Positions 1 to 7,074 of a stretch of DNA of 64,000 bases are shown piece by piece. The position numbers and the translations under genes were made by a program. The notes under the pieces are model-generated. The model searched no databases, was not told where the DNA came from, and saw only the letters and a program-made list of their open reading frames with translations. This DNA comes from Kribbella rubisoli (GTDB lineage Bacteria; Actinomycetota; Actinomycetes; Propionibacteriales; Kribbellaceae). The DNA lies in NCBI RefSeq assembly GCF_004217145.1, contig NZ_SHKR01000003.1:1-64000 (forward strand), read 5' to 3'. The stretch's first letter is position 1. The number at the start of each line of letters is the position of its first letter.

Positions 1-73
1 CCGCACCGAACAAGGCACCTACCCCGACCACGACCTCGCCCACCGCTACCGCACCTGGCTCAACACCGCTTGA
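1..73 (+). CDS. 3' end of an unidentified protein (partial)
   Basis: The window opens inside a reading frame that ends in TGA at 71-73 (frame starting at base 2). The visible C-terminus has 23 residues and ends RTWLNTA. Codons are GC-rich at third positions like the neighbours, so this is probably a real gene end. Nothing can be said about function. Confidence 0.5.
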   Translation, partial: RTEQGTYPDHDLAHRYRTWLNTA

Positions 74-102
74 CACCAATAGGAGCATCAGTTTCCGTCG
101 GG

Positions 103-738
103 TCAGGCATCGGCGGGAATGGCGACCTCGATCTCTTCGTCCAGCCGGGCCCCGTGCGCCAACTCGAGTTCATCGCCGCTCCAGAACCGGCCCGGGTCGT
201 ACCAGTTCAGCTTCCGCCCGCTCAGCAACCCCATCTCCTCGTACGTCACCGCGACCACCTCGGCGCAGTACGCCGACTCCAGCTCGAGCTCGCGTGATCC
301 GCGCCGGAACGCCGGCACGCGACCGCGTACCCACCTCGACGCGAGGCGGGCCGTCGACGGGAACGGCGTACCGTCCAGCCGCGCAACCGTCCGCAGTACG
401 GCGTCCTCCATCTCCCGCGTGACGGGATGGTCGAGCTGCCGCAGCCAGGCCTGCTGGCCGTACTTGCGCGCCCACACCAGCACCGCGTCGCGCAGATTGT
501 GCAGCTGGGCGCCGCGCTGGTGCTGCCCGGTCCACATGTCCGGCAGCGAACGGCCGAGCTCCGCGTGCCACATCAGCGGCGGGAGGTCCTCGACGACAAC
601 CGCCATCCCGACATGGTTGACCGGGCTGTTCGTGGTCAGTTGGATAGCGCGATCCGCAGCACTGTCGCCACGAAACAGCCAAATGTCACCTGTTCGTGTC
701 AGTTCCGTAGCGTCATCCAGTGAAATCCGGCTGGTCAC
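103..738 (-). CDS. Permuted papain-like / NlpC-P60-type hydrolase, hypothetical
   Basis: 211 residues from a GTG start. The N-terminal GDIWLFRG, the following NHVGM and the late AYCAEVV are arranged as in circularly permuted NlpC/P60 (YiiX/YaeF-like) papain-fold enzymes. In that family a His near the N-terminus and a Cys near the C-terminus form the active site, here probably the His of NHVGM and the Cys of AYCAE. No signal peptide is apparent. Substrate is unknown; relatives are thought to act on acyl or amide bonds. No Shine-Dalgarno precedes the GTG, and a TAACCT box lies 6 nt upstream, suggesting a leaderless mRNA. Family assignment is from motif order only. Confidence 0.65.
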   Translation of the reverse strand: MTSRISLDDATELTRTGDIWLFRGDSAADRAIQLTTNSPVNHVGMAVVVEDLPPLMWHAELGRSLPDMWTGQHQRGAQLHNLRDAVLVWARKYGQQAWLRQLDHPVTREMEDAVLRTVARLDGTPFPSTARLASRWVRGRVPAFRRGSRELELESAYCAEVVAVTYEEMGLLSGRKLNWYDPGRFWSGDELELAHGARLDEEIEVAIPADA

Positions 739-743
739 GTCGC

Positions 744-750
744 TAGGTTA
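744..750. promoter_or_regulatory. Overlapping divergent -10 boxes for two leaderless genes
   Basis: The seven bases TAGGTTA read TAGGTT on the plus strand, 7 nt before the ATG at 757, and TAACCT on the minus strand, 6 nt before the GTG at 738. Both fit the actinobacterial TANNNT box placed just upstream of a start codon that is also the transcription start. Only 18 bp separate the two start codons and neither has a ribosome binding site. Inferred from spacing, not measured. Confidence 0.5.
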
Positions 751-756
751 GTCGTC

Positions 757-912
757 ATGAAGGTATGGAAGGTGGTAGGACTTGCGGGGCTCGTCGGCGT
801 GGCCGCAACGGGCGTAGTCATCGCGCGGGGCGAGCGGAAGCGCCGCGCCTACACCCCGGAAGAGGTGCGGGACCGCCTCAAGACCCGGGTCAAGGAAGCA
901 GCCAACGCCTGA
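757..912 (+). CDS. Small single-pass membrane protein, hypothetical
   Basis: A 51-residue frame. Residues 4-23 (WKVVGLAGLVGVAATGVVIA) form one hydrophobic segment, followed by a basic stretch RGERKRR and an amphipathic tail beginning YTPEEVRDRLKTR. This signal-anchor plus charged cytoplasmic tail layout is common in short conserved actinobacterial proteins. The start ATG lies 7 nt after a TAGGTT box with no ribosome site, suggesting leaderless translation. It converges on the phosphodiesterase gene across a strong hairpin. Function unknown. Confidence 0.65.
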   Translation: MKVWKVVGLAGLVGVAATGVVIARGERKRRAYTPEEVRDRLKTRVKEAANA

Positions 913-916
913 CCTC

Positions 917-981
917 TCGGCCGGGCAGGCCAGACACGCCGTAACTCGGTGGTACGGCGTTGATCTCGCCTGCCCGGCCGA
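917..981. terminator. Nested stem-loop, probable bidirectional terminator
   Basis: Perfect 14-bp arms (917-930 TCGGCCGGGCAGGC and 968-981) enclose a second perfect 8-bp inverted repeat (936-943 ACGCCGTA and 953-960). It sits between convergent genes ending at 912 (+) and 1003 (-). There is no U-tract, as is usual for actinobacterial terminators. Confidence 0.65.
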
Positions 982-1002
982 ATTCGTTGCAGAACGCAAC
1001 CT

Positions 1003-1494
1003 TTAAAGGTTGTGGAGGGCAACGTCTTCCAGTCGGCCGGCGGTGATCGTCGCGGTCTGGTACGTGCAGTACGGCTGCTTGCGGCGATCGGTCGGTGATC
1101 CCGGGTTCAACAGCCGCAGTCCGCCCGGGCTCGTCGTGTCCCACGGGATGTGGCTGTGCCCGAACACGAGCAGCTCGACCCCCGGGTACGCCGCTTCGCA
1201 GCGCGCCTCACGCCCCTTGGCCGAACCGGTCTCATGCACCACGGCAACCGACAGCCCGTCGAGAGTCACACGCGCGACCTCAGGCAGCCGCGCCCGCAAC
1301 TCCGGACCGTCGTTGTTGCCCCAGCACCCGATGAGCCGGGCCGCACGAGCTTCCAACTCGTCCAGCAATCCGGCGCTCACCCAATCGCCTGCATGGATGA
1401 CCACGTCGGCACGCTCGACCGCCTCCCAGACCGGCTCCGGCAGCTTCTTCGCCCGAACCGGCAGGTGAGTGTCCGAGATCAGCACCAGGCGCAT
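1003..1494 (-). CDS. YfcE/MJ0936-type metallophosphoesterase
   Basis: 163 residues. Calcineurin-like metal-binding motifs occur in order: ISDTHLP (Asp8, His10), HAGDW (Asp37), GCWGNND (residues 57-62) and a C-terminal GHSHIPW. These bind two divalent metals in phosphodiesterases of the YfcE family. Length matches the single-domain family. It is a cytosolic enzyme likely to hydrolyse a phosphodiester such as a cyclic nucleotide or nucleic-acid end; the true substrate cannot be read from sequence. It is followed 11 bp downstream on the other side by the end of the SDR gene, so the two minus-strand genes may share a transcript. Confidence 0.85.
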   Translation of the reverse strand: MRLVLISDTHLPVRAKKLPEPVWEAVERADVVIHAGDWVSAGLLDELEARAARLIGCWGNNDGPELRARLPEVARVTLDGLSVAVVHETGSAKGREARCEAAYPGVELLVFGHSHIPWDTTSPGGLRLLNPGSPTDRRKQPYCTYQTATITAGRLEDVALHNL

Positions 1495-1505
1495 GCGCCT
1501 ACTGT

Positions 1506-2495
1506 CTACGCCTTCAGTGCCTCGATCAACTCCTTCTCCTTCGCCGGGCTGAGTCCCGCGCGTCGCTCCCGGTCCAGGCCGAGCTCCCGCTCCCAGGCGA
1601 GCGCGTCCACCAGGAACTCCCGGCGCGGCCGATGGGTCAGCCCGGCTGCGGCCGCCGCCGCACCACTCCGCGACGACCAGCCCTCGTACTCAGGCTCGGT
1701 CATCCACATCGCCAGCGACTCCGGCCCCATGTACTGCTCGACCTTCTGCTCCTCCAACCACTCCCGCGGCGCGAGCACGACCGGCCCGGTGTGACCGCCG
1801 ACCTCACGCGCCAGCTCGATCCACTCGCCGAACGGCACCACGGGACCGCGCGTGTCGAAGGTCCCCGTCCGGCCCTCCGTCGCGTTGTCCAGGAGCCAAC
1901 CGGCCAGATCCCGCACGTCGATCACCGAGGTCGCCAGCTCGGGCGTGTCCGGCACGAGCATCGGCTCCTCCGGCGCACGCGCCGCCCGCGCGACCCACGT
2001 CCCCGATCGGTCGCTCCGGTCCCCCGGCCCGCCGATCAACCCGGCCCGGGCGATCACGAGCCGATCCCCCACCACCTCCCGCGACGCGAGCTCAGACGCG
2101 ACCTTCGCCTCGCCGTACTGCTCGCGCTCGACCACATCCAGCTCGGTCGGCTCCCGCAGTACGGCGGTCTCGTCCGCGCCGGGCGTGTCGTACTTCGCGT
2201 AGGCGTTCACCGACGACACATACGTCCAGTGCTTCGCCCGCGCGCCGAAGGCGGTCAGTGCACCCCGCACGAACCCTGGTTGCCACGACACCTCGAACAC
2301 GGCATCCCAGTCGCGCGGCGGCACAGCGTCGTACGCACCCGGGCTGCTGCGATCAACGGCGATCAACCTGGCACCGTCCGCGATCGCTCCACTCTCGCCA
2401 CGCGCCACACACGTCACCGAATGGCCGCGCGCGACCGCTTGCGCAGCGATCTCGCGACCGAGCCACGCCGTCCCACCGAGGATCAGAATCTCCAT
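1506..2495 (-). CDS. NAD-dependent epimerase/dehydratase family (SDR) protein
   Basis: 329 residues from the ATG at 2495, chosen because the protein then begins with the Rossmann motif [13 protein letters not shown]. The longer open frame reaching 3116 lacks protein-like sequence and overlaps an opposite gene. The extended-SDR layout is clear: the glycine-rich NAD(P) loop at residues 7-14, YVSSVNAYA in the middle strand, and YGEAK as the Tyr-x-x-x-Lys catalytic pair. Relatives act as nucleoside-sugar epimerases or reductases, but many such actinobacterial proteins have no known substrate. It lies directly upstream of the phosphodiesterase gene on the same strand. Confidence 0.8.
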   Translation of the reverse strand: MEILILGGTAWLGREIAAQAVARGHSVTCVARGESGAIADGARLIAVDRSSPGAYDAVPPRDWDAVFEVSWQPGFVRGALTAFGARAKHWTYVSSVNAYAKYDTPGADETAVLREPTELDVVEREQYGEAKVASELASREVVGDRLVIARAGLIGGPGDRSDRSGTWVARAARAPEEPMLVPDTPELATSVIDVRDLAGWLLDNATEGRTGTFDTRGPVVPFGEWIELAREVGGHTGPVVLAPREWLEEQKVEQYMGPESLAMWMTEPEYEGWSSRSGAAAAAAGLTHRPRREFLVDALAWERELGLDRERRAGLSPAKEKELIEALKA

Positions 2496-2678
2496 GCAGG
2501 CAAGCCAATCAGGCCCGACCGACAAAACCCAGGCACCTCTGCCGAGGGCAGAAACGGCGCGTGATCGCCCTACCCGCGTCAGGTCACCGTAAGACGTCGG
2601 GCCTTGCCAGGCAGGCGATCCAGGGCGCACGCTCGAAACAGACACCCAGGGGTGAGTGTCACAACACAGGGGGAAGAG

Positions 2679-2990
2679 ATGGCTGGTTTCGTTCAGATCA
2701 TCGAGTACCGGACATCGAAGCCGGACGAGATCAAGGCGCTGATGGACGACTACAGCGCCAAACGCGAAGCCGGGGGCGAGGGGCCCACGCCGGTCCGCGG
2801 CATCACCTGCGCCGACCGGGACGAGTCCGGACGGTACTTCGCGATCGTCGAATTCGCTTCCTACGAGGACGCGATGGCGAACTCGGCGCGGGCCGACACC
2901 ACCGAGTTCTCGGCGCGGATGATGGAGCTCTGCGACGGGCCCGGCGCGTTCTACAACCTCGACCTGGTGGAGGAGATGAAGTACCCCTGA
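2679..2990 (+). CDS. Small conserved hypothetical protein (ferredoxin-like barrel type)
   Basis: 103 residues. The ATG at 2679 is preceded by AGGGGGAAG, a good ribosome site; an in-frame GTG at 2652 is possible but less likely. The protein begins [17 protein letters not shown], with alternating strand and helix segments and a late [16 protein letters not shown]. This resembles the dimeric alpha/beta-barrel (monooxygenase-like) fold. No catalytic motif is visible. It is followed by two stem-loops, so it appears monocistronic. Confidence 0.7.
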   Translation: MAGFVQIIEYRTSKPDEIKALMDDYSAKREAGGEGPTPVRGITCADRDESGRYFAIVEFASYEDAMANSARADTTEFSARMMELCDGPGAFYNLDLVEEMKYP

Positions 2991-2996
2991 CCGGTC

Positions 2997-3080
2997 CCGG
3001 CCCAGGCGTATCGCGAGTCCGCCTGGGCCGGTACCGCGCCGGGTACGGCGTACGCCACCTCGCCGAGGCGCACGCCGTAC
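2997..3080. terminator. Two consecutive stem-loops after the small barrel gene
   Basis: The first has perfect 12-bp arms (2997-3008 CCGGCCCAGGCG and 3020-3031). The second has 14-bp arms with one mismatch (3043-3056 and 3067-3080), built on GTACGGCGTACGCC. Positioned 7 bp after the stop at 2990, they look like a tandem terminator. Confidence 0.6.
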
Positions 3081-3179
3081 CTGGGCCACGACCGGTGCCG
3101 GGAGGGGAGACGGCACCGATGCACGCTGTGGGCAGCCCGGGTCCGCGGCGCCGGATCCGTTCTGCGGATAGCTGATTGG

Positions 3180-3620
3180 TCAGCGAAAGACTCGGTACGA
3201 CGTCCAGGCGGACGGCGGCGCGGCGCCACGACTGCGGCTGCGGCTGAATGCGCCCTCGGGGCCGAACCCTCGGTCCGTGCCGAGATCGCCGTCCGAATGG
3301 AGCGGGTCAGGGTCCTGCGGTCCGGGAGCCGAGTGCAGGTCCGGCCAGGGCCGGGGTGGTAGGGATTCGCGGGGCGGCAGCCTGAGGTCGGGGTCAGGAC
3401 CCGGTTCCGGGTCGAGCCACTCGATCTCGGTGGCGCCGCCGTGACCGTGGATGGCGATGACGGAGTCGACGCCGTCCCACACGGTCGTGGTCGGATAGTC
3501 GCCGTACCAGCGCAGCGCGACGGCTCCGTCGGTGAACTGCACGCCCTCGGCGACAGGCCCGGTGCCGCTGACACCGGAGACGTCGTGATGACGGATCAAC
3601 CGGAAACGACGGGAACTCAT
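3180..3620 (-). CDS. Conserved hypothetical protein with Pro/Arg-rich tail
   Basis: 146 residues. The first ~70 residues look like a compact conserved domain (SSRRFRLIRHHDVSG, then GDGAVALRWYGDYPTTTVWDG-like strands and a short acidic end). The remaining half is low-complexity, rich in Pro, Asp and Arg, and probably disordered. Its start overlaps the stop of the upstream 81-residue gene by 4 bp, so the two are translationally coupled. Similar two-gene units are common in Actinobacteria, without known function. Confidence 0.65.
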   Translation of the reverse strand: MSSRRFRLIRHHDVSGVSGTGPVAEGVQFTDGAVALRWYGDYPTTTVWDGVDSVIAIHGHGGATEIEWLDPEPGPDPDLRLPPRESLPPRPWPDLHSAPGPQDPDPLHSDGDLGTDRGFGPEGAFSRSRSRGAAPPSAWTSYRVFR

Positions 3621-3862
3621 TTCGGGGAAACCTCCCAGAGCCGCTCCCCCGGCAACTTCCGCTCCGGACCGGGATCCTGGTCGGGCAGCGGGTCACTGGT
3701 CACCCGTAAGCCGGCGAACCTGCGCGACATGGCCGCGGCGTACCGCTCGGCCAGCTCGGCCTCGGCCCGGTAGTCGGCAACCACATGGTCCCCGAACCAG
3801 ACCCGCACCCGCCGCCGCTCCACCCGGACCGCACCCGGGTGAGGATCACCATCGTCAGCCAT
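3617..3862 (-). CDS. Small conserved hypothetical protein
   Basis: 81 residues. The core (VRVWFGDHVVADYRAEAE, then RYAAAMSRRFAGLRV) predicts a strand followed by a helix, of the kind seen in short actinobacterial proteins of unknown role. It is first in a two-gene unit, overlapping the next gene by 4 bp (ATGA). No signal peptide or metal-binding motif is visible. The 244 bp between this gene and 4107 contain no coding frame I can support. Confidence 0.65.
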   Translation of the reverse strand: MADDGDPHPGAVRVERRRVRVWFGDHVVADYRAEAELAERYAAAMSRRFAGLRVTSDPLPDQDPGPERKLPGERLWEVSPK

Positions 3863-4106
3863 CTCAATGCACCCGACACCGAGTCGAGCCGTTTCCCATC
3901 AGCGACCTCGCAACAAAACCCTTCACGTCAATCACTTCCACTTCCCTGTGGGGGATGGGTTCACAGGTAGTGACGGCCCCCCCAGCCGTTCATGACGCAA
4001 CTCCAGAGGAAAAATCTCACACCCCGTGAAGAGCCCGCCGCCGAGGCCGTCTCACCCGCGCGCTCCAGGCCCAAGGCGAGCGGCTCAACGACGTACTCCG
4101 CCGTCG

Positions 4107-4369
4107 TCAGCCGACGACCCAGGGGCGCCAGGCTTCGAGGGCCTCGGCGTCCAGAGAGGTGGTGGGTGGGAAGGTGTGGACGCCGGCACCGGGGAGGTAC
4201 GCCGCGACGATCCAGGACATCGCATCGGCCAGAGCTCGTCGAAGAACCGGTGCCCCTCCTTCAACTCTGGATCCTGAAGCGCCTCCACCTGTAGAACTCC
4301 CGCAAGCCACCCCGCCGTCGCCTCCAGCGGATCACTCCCGGCCAGGAAGATGGTGTCGCTGCTAGACAT
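4107..4369 (-). pseudogene. Decayed second copy of the immunity gene
   Basis: The ATG at 4369 overlaps the stop of the intact immunity gene. The first ~48 residues (SSSDTIFLAGSD, then ATAGWLAGVL and DPELKEG) match the N-terminus of that gene's product. A different frame then gives AAYLPGAGVHTF and AWRPWVVG, ending at 4107, matching its C-terminus. About 60-70 central codons are missing and the two halves are out of frame. This is a tandem duplicate that has suffered an internal deletion with a frameshift. A truncated product of the first frame is possible but unlikely to be functional. Confidence 0.75.
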
Positions 4370-4856
4370 CACTGGAACGGCGACCGACGACCCACGGGCG
4401 CCAGGTGTCGATGTCTTCGACGTCGGGGGTGATCGGGGGGTTGAAGGTGTGTGTGCCGGCACCAGGGAGGTGGGCTGACACCAGGGTGTCGAGGTTGTGC
4501 ACCAGCAACGCTGGTACCTCGGGTCGTGCCGCTACGAGATCGGCGAAGACGGACCTGGTCTCGCGGAGCTGCCACTCCTCGTCGTTCGTGCCGATGAGCC
4601 GGACGCCAAGGTCGATCGGGTACTGATCAAGCGCCTGGATCTCGTCCGGCTCCGGGTCGGCCACAGCAAACCCGTTCGGACGCACCACGACTGCCAGCGT
4701 CCCCGTCCCCGACCGCGCCGAACGCCGGAACAGCCGCTCGTCCTCCTTCAGATCCGGATCCGCGACAGGATCAAGCCCGAGTACGCCGGCGAGCCAACCG
4801 GCGGCCTCCGCTACCGACTCTCTCCTGGCCACGAACACGTTGTCGCTCGTCGACAT
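4362..4856 (-). CDS. Putative immunity protein for the adjacent CdiA-CT-like toxin
   Basis: 164 residues from the ATG at 4856. A GTG at 4859 is also in frame, but AAGGAG lies 5 nt before the ATG, the better spacing. The stop of the toxin gene and this start share one base (TGATG), so the pair is tightly coupled. The protein is small, acidic and soluble, with no signal or membrane segment; notable segments are AAGWLAGVLGLDP, SAHLPGAGTHTF and TWRPWVVGRR. I do not recognise a named family. The immunity role is inferred from its position directly after a toxin-like gene and from its tandem duplication, typical of polymorphic-toxin immunity genes. Confidence 0.65.
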   Translation of the reverse strand: MSTSDNVFVARRESVAEAAGWLAGVLGLDPVADPDLKEDERLFRRSARSGTGTLAVVVRPNGFAVADPEPDEIQALDQYPIDLGVRLIGTNDEEWQLRETRSVFADLVAARPEVPALLVHNLDTLVSAHLPGAGTHTFNPPITPDVEDIDTWRPWVVGRRSSDV

Positions 4857-6100
4857 CACCGCTCCTTCCTGAAGGTGACCATTCGCTCGTCACCGAGAAT
4901 GACATGAACCGGCGCATCGACCGACTTGCCCGGCTGACCACAAGCCTTCCGGAATCCCTTCAACGCCATCGCTTCGTCGAGCTCGACCTTCCGGCCGTCG
5001 ATGAAAACCTCGCCGGCCGCACCGACCTGGTCGCAGGCTTCGTTGATGTTGCGCTTCACAGCCGACACTGAGGCTCGGTCCAGCGTCTTGAACTCGACGA
5101 TCACGCCCTCCGCCGTTCCGCTCCGTCGCAACGTCGCGTCCGGATTCTTCTTGCCCTGAACCGTGTGGTCCTCCGGACGAGCGTCCACCCGCCAGCCCTG
5201 CGTCTCGAGGAAGTCCGCGAGCCGGCGTTCCTTCGGCTTGAAGCGAGCCGTGGGGTCACTCACCCCAGGAGCGAAGTCGCTGCCGAGCGGGCGGAGATCC
5301 ATGGCCGGGTCGAAGTCGAGTTTCGGAAGGTCGGGAAGGTTGATATCGACGACGATCGGTTGGGGCCGAGGCTCTTCGGGGTAGTCGAAGGTGGCTGTTA
5401 TCTCGTCGGTTGTGATGGTGAGGGTGGCGTGTTGCCACTGGTTCTTCTCCTCGTCGGCCATGGAGTCGAGGAGGTTCTTGACGGCCTCGGTGAGGTCTAC
5501 CTCGATGTCGTGGTCCTGGAGGAGGTGTTCGTTGCGTTTCTGGTCTTCTTTTTCGTTGCGTTCTTCGAATTCGAGCTCGCTGGTCTCGAGGACGGTGATT
5601 TCTATCTCGAGGGGTTCCTGCTCGTCGCGGTCGTCGTCGTTCTCGTGGGCCTTGCGGTACTTCTCGAAGGCTTTGCGGGCGACGGTGATCAGTGGGGGTT
5701 CGTTGTCTTCGGCAACTTCCAGGTCTTCGTAGGTGAAGCTCAGGCGTTTGGTGCGGCCGAGCGAGTCGAGGTCGCCGGAGCCGCCGGTGAGCTTGTTGCG
5801 GTCGGCGGAGTCTGACGACGGGCGGTTCGTCGACGGGCCAGCGGCGCCGACGAGGCCCTCGGCCCAGCCGCGGGCCTTCGGAGGCGCCATCGACAGATAG
5901 TGGGCCGCGGCCTCGCAGGCTCGGGCGGCGGCGTCCAGTTGCTGGGCTGCGACGGTTGCCTGGCCGCGGGACGCGCTCAGGGCGAGTTGCGCGTTCTCAC
6001 GGCACCGTACGGCGGTGCGCTGCAACTGGTCGATCACGCGCGGAATCTCGTCGAAGCAATCGACCAGACCACGCGCGACCCGCTGCAGCTCCGACGGCAT
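4856..6100 (-). CDS. WXG-like N-terminal protein with CdiA-CT-like nuclease toxin domain
   Basis: 414 residues in three parts. Residues 1-85 are purely helical (DEIPRVIDQLQRTAVRC onward), like the WXG100/LXG-type targeting hairpin of type VII substrates. Residues ~110-280 are acidic, with an NQWQHATLTITTDE segment faintly like the YezG (DUF600) fold. Residues ~285-414 match the CdiA C-terminal nuclease pattern: ADFLETQGWRV, KKNPDATL (Asp321), then GVIVEFKTL (Glu336, Lys338), the D...ExK arrangement of PD-(D/E)XK nucleases. It therefore probably cleaves RNA or DNA in a target cell. It is followed by an overlapping immunity gene and preceded by a small WXG-like gene, a membrane protein gene and an FtsK-like ATPase gene. 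Confidence 0.7.
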   Translation of the reverse strand: MPSELQRVARGLVDCFDEIPRVIDQLQRTAVRCRENAQLALSASRGQATVAAQQLDAAARACEAAAHYLSMAPPKARGWAEGLVGAAGPSTNRPSSDSADRNKLTGGSGDLDSLGRTKRLSFTYEDLEVAEDNEPPLITVARKAFEKYRKAHENDDDRDEQEPLEIEITVLETSELEFEERNEKEDQKRNEHLLQDHDIEVDLTEAVKNLLDSMADEEKNQWQHATLTITTDEITATFDYPEEPRPQPIVVDINLPDLPKLDFDPAMDLRPLGSDFAPGVSDPTARFKPKERRLADFLETQGWRVDARPEDHTVQGKKNPDATLRRSGTAEGVIVEFKTLDRASVSAVKRNINEACDQVGAAGEVFIDGRKVELDEAMALKGFRKACGQPGKSVDAPVHVILGDERMVTFRKER

Positions 6101-6117
6101 CCCGGCGCCCCAAAAGC

Positions 6118-6378
6118 TCAGATCTGGTCGGCGTAGTTCTTGCAGCCGGCGGACGCGATCTCGAGGGCCTCGGCGGCCTGTTCGACCGCCTTGCTCGCGG
6201 CCTCGAGGATCTCGGTGATGTCGCGATCGATACCGGTCGCGGTGCCGGCGATCAAGCTCTCCACCAGCTGGCTGTGCTGGGTGAAGCGGAGCTTGAACCC
6301 GGCCAGGCCGCCGGCCGCCTGCTTGGCCTCCATCGAGACCTGGTGCAGCTGTTCCTTGAGCCGCAGTACGTCGGACAC
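6118..6378 (-). CDS. Small helical WXG100/ESAT-6-like protein
   Basis: 86 residues from a GTG start. The whole sequence predicts two long helices (SDVLRLKEQLHQVSMEAKQ, then a second from about residue 45) with a short turn, the size and shape of WXG100 proteins. The Trp-x-Gly itself is absent. It lies 17 bp before the toxin gene and 18 bp after the membrane protein gene on the same strand. By analogy with type VII systems it could pair with the helical N-terminus of the toxin as a secretion partner. That role is an inference from shape and position. Confidence 0.6.
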   Translation of the reverse strand: MSDVLRLKEQLHQVSMEAKQAAGGLAGFKLRFTQHSQLVESLIAGTATGIDRDITEILEAASKAVEQAAEALEIASAGCKNYADQI

Positions 6379-6396
6379 CTCAACCCACTCCCAAAC

Positions 6397-7074
6397 CTAG
6401 TTGCGCTTCTTCGGCAGCACGATCGCCGTACCCGCCACCACGACCGGCACGCCGATCCCGATCCACCACGGCAGACCGGCCGCCATCAGCACGAAAATCG
6501 CGACCGCACCGCCCCAGCCCCACCAGCGCGCGCCGGGCAGCCGCGGCAACCCGAGCACCCGCGACGCGGCCAGCATCGTGACAGCCGCGATCGCCGCGGC
6601 CTCGACCCCGGCCAGGAACGACCTGCTGAACACCCACACCAGCACGAACCCGACCAGCGCCAGGACCGCGCTGATGGTACGCCGCTTGCGCTGCTCCTGG
6701 AGCGCCCGGGCCGTCGACCGCAGCTCCTCCAACTCGTCGACAGACTCGGCGAGCTGTTTGGTGATGCGCTCGGCAACGGTCTCGAGGTCGTTCAGCGCCC
6801 GGATCTCGGGCAGCGTGTGGTTCGCCCGCTTCCCCTCGGCGGGCAGACCAGCCCGCTGCAGACTCGCGGCCGCCTTCTCGGCAAGCGCGTTCAGCCGGGT
6901 CTGCAGCTTCAGCCCGCGCTCGGCCATCGCATCGGCCTCCGCCGCCGCAGTCGCCTCCGCCTTGGACTTGTGCGCAGTCAACCGATCCTGTGCCTGCTGC
7001 GCGTCCGCCCGCGCCATCGCGACCGTGCGCAACGCCCGCACGTACTCCGACCACTGCTGCTCGACGGTCTTCAT
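6397..7074 (-). CDS. Coiled-coil membrane protein of the FtsK-toxin operon
   Basis: 225 residues. Residues 1-130 are highly charged and Ala/Glu/Lys/Arg-rich with heptad character, predicted as coiled coil. Residues ~138-218 hold about four hydrophobic segments (for example ISAVLALVGFVLVWVF and AVAIFVLMAAGLPWWIG), ending in a basic KKRN tail. It overlaps the ATPase stop by 4 bp (ATGA), so the two are translationally coupled. It is the only multi-pass membrane protein in the operon and thus the candidate channel or anchor for the ATPase. No similarity to EccB, EccD or EccE is evident by eye. Confidence 0.7.
   Translation of the reverse strand: MKTVEQQWSEYVRALRTVAMARADAQQAQDRLTAHKSKAEATAAAEADAMAERGLKLQTRLNALAEKAAASLQRAGLPAEGKRANHTLPEIRALNDLETVAERITKQLAESVDELEELRSTARALQEQRKRRTISAVLALVGFVLVWVFSRSFLAGVEAAAIAAVTMLAASRVLGLPRLPGARWWGWGGAVAIFVLMAAGLPWWIGIGVPVVVAGTAIVLPKKRN

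Noticed and set aside
3992..4294. A plus-strand gene of 100 codons over the immunity remnant
   Set aside because: It is low complexity and opposite to a recognisable remnant of the immunity gene. A short LTRALQAQGERLNDVLRRRQ-like stretch near 4050-4110 in another frame is too short to support a gene.
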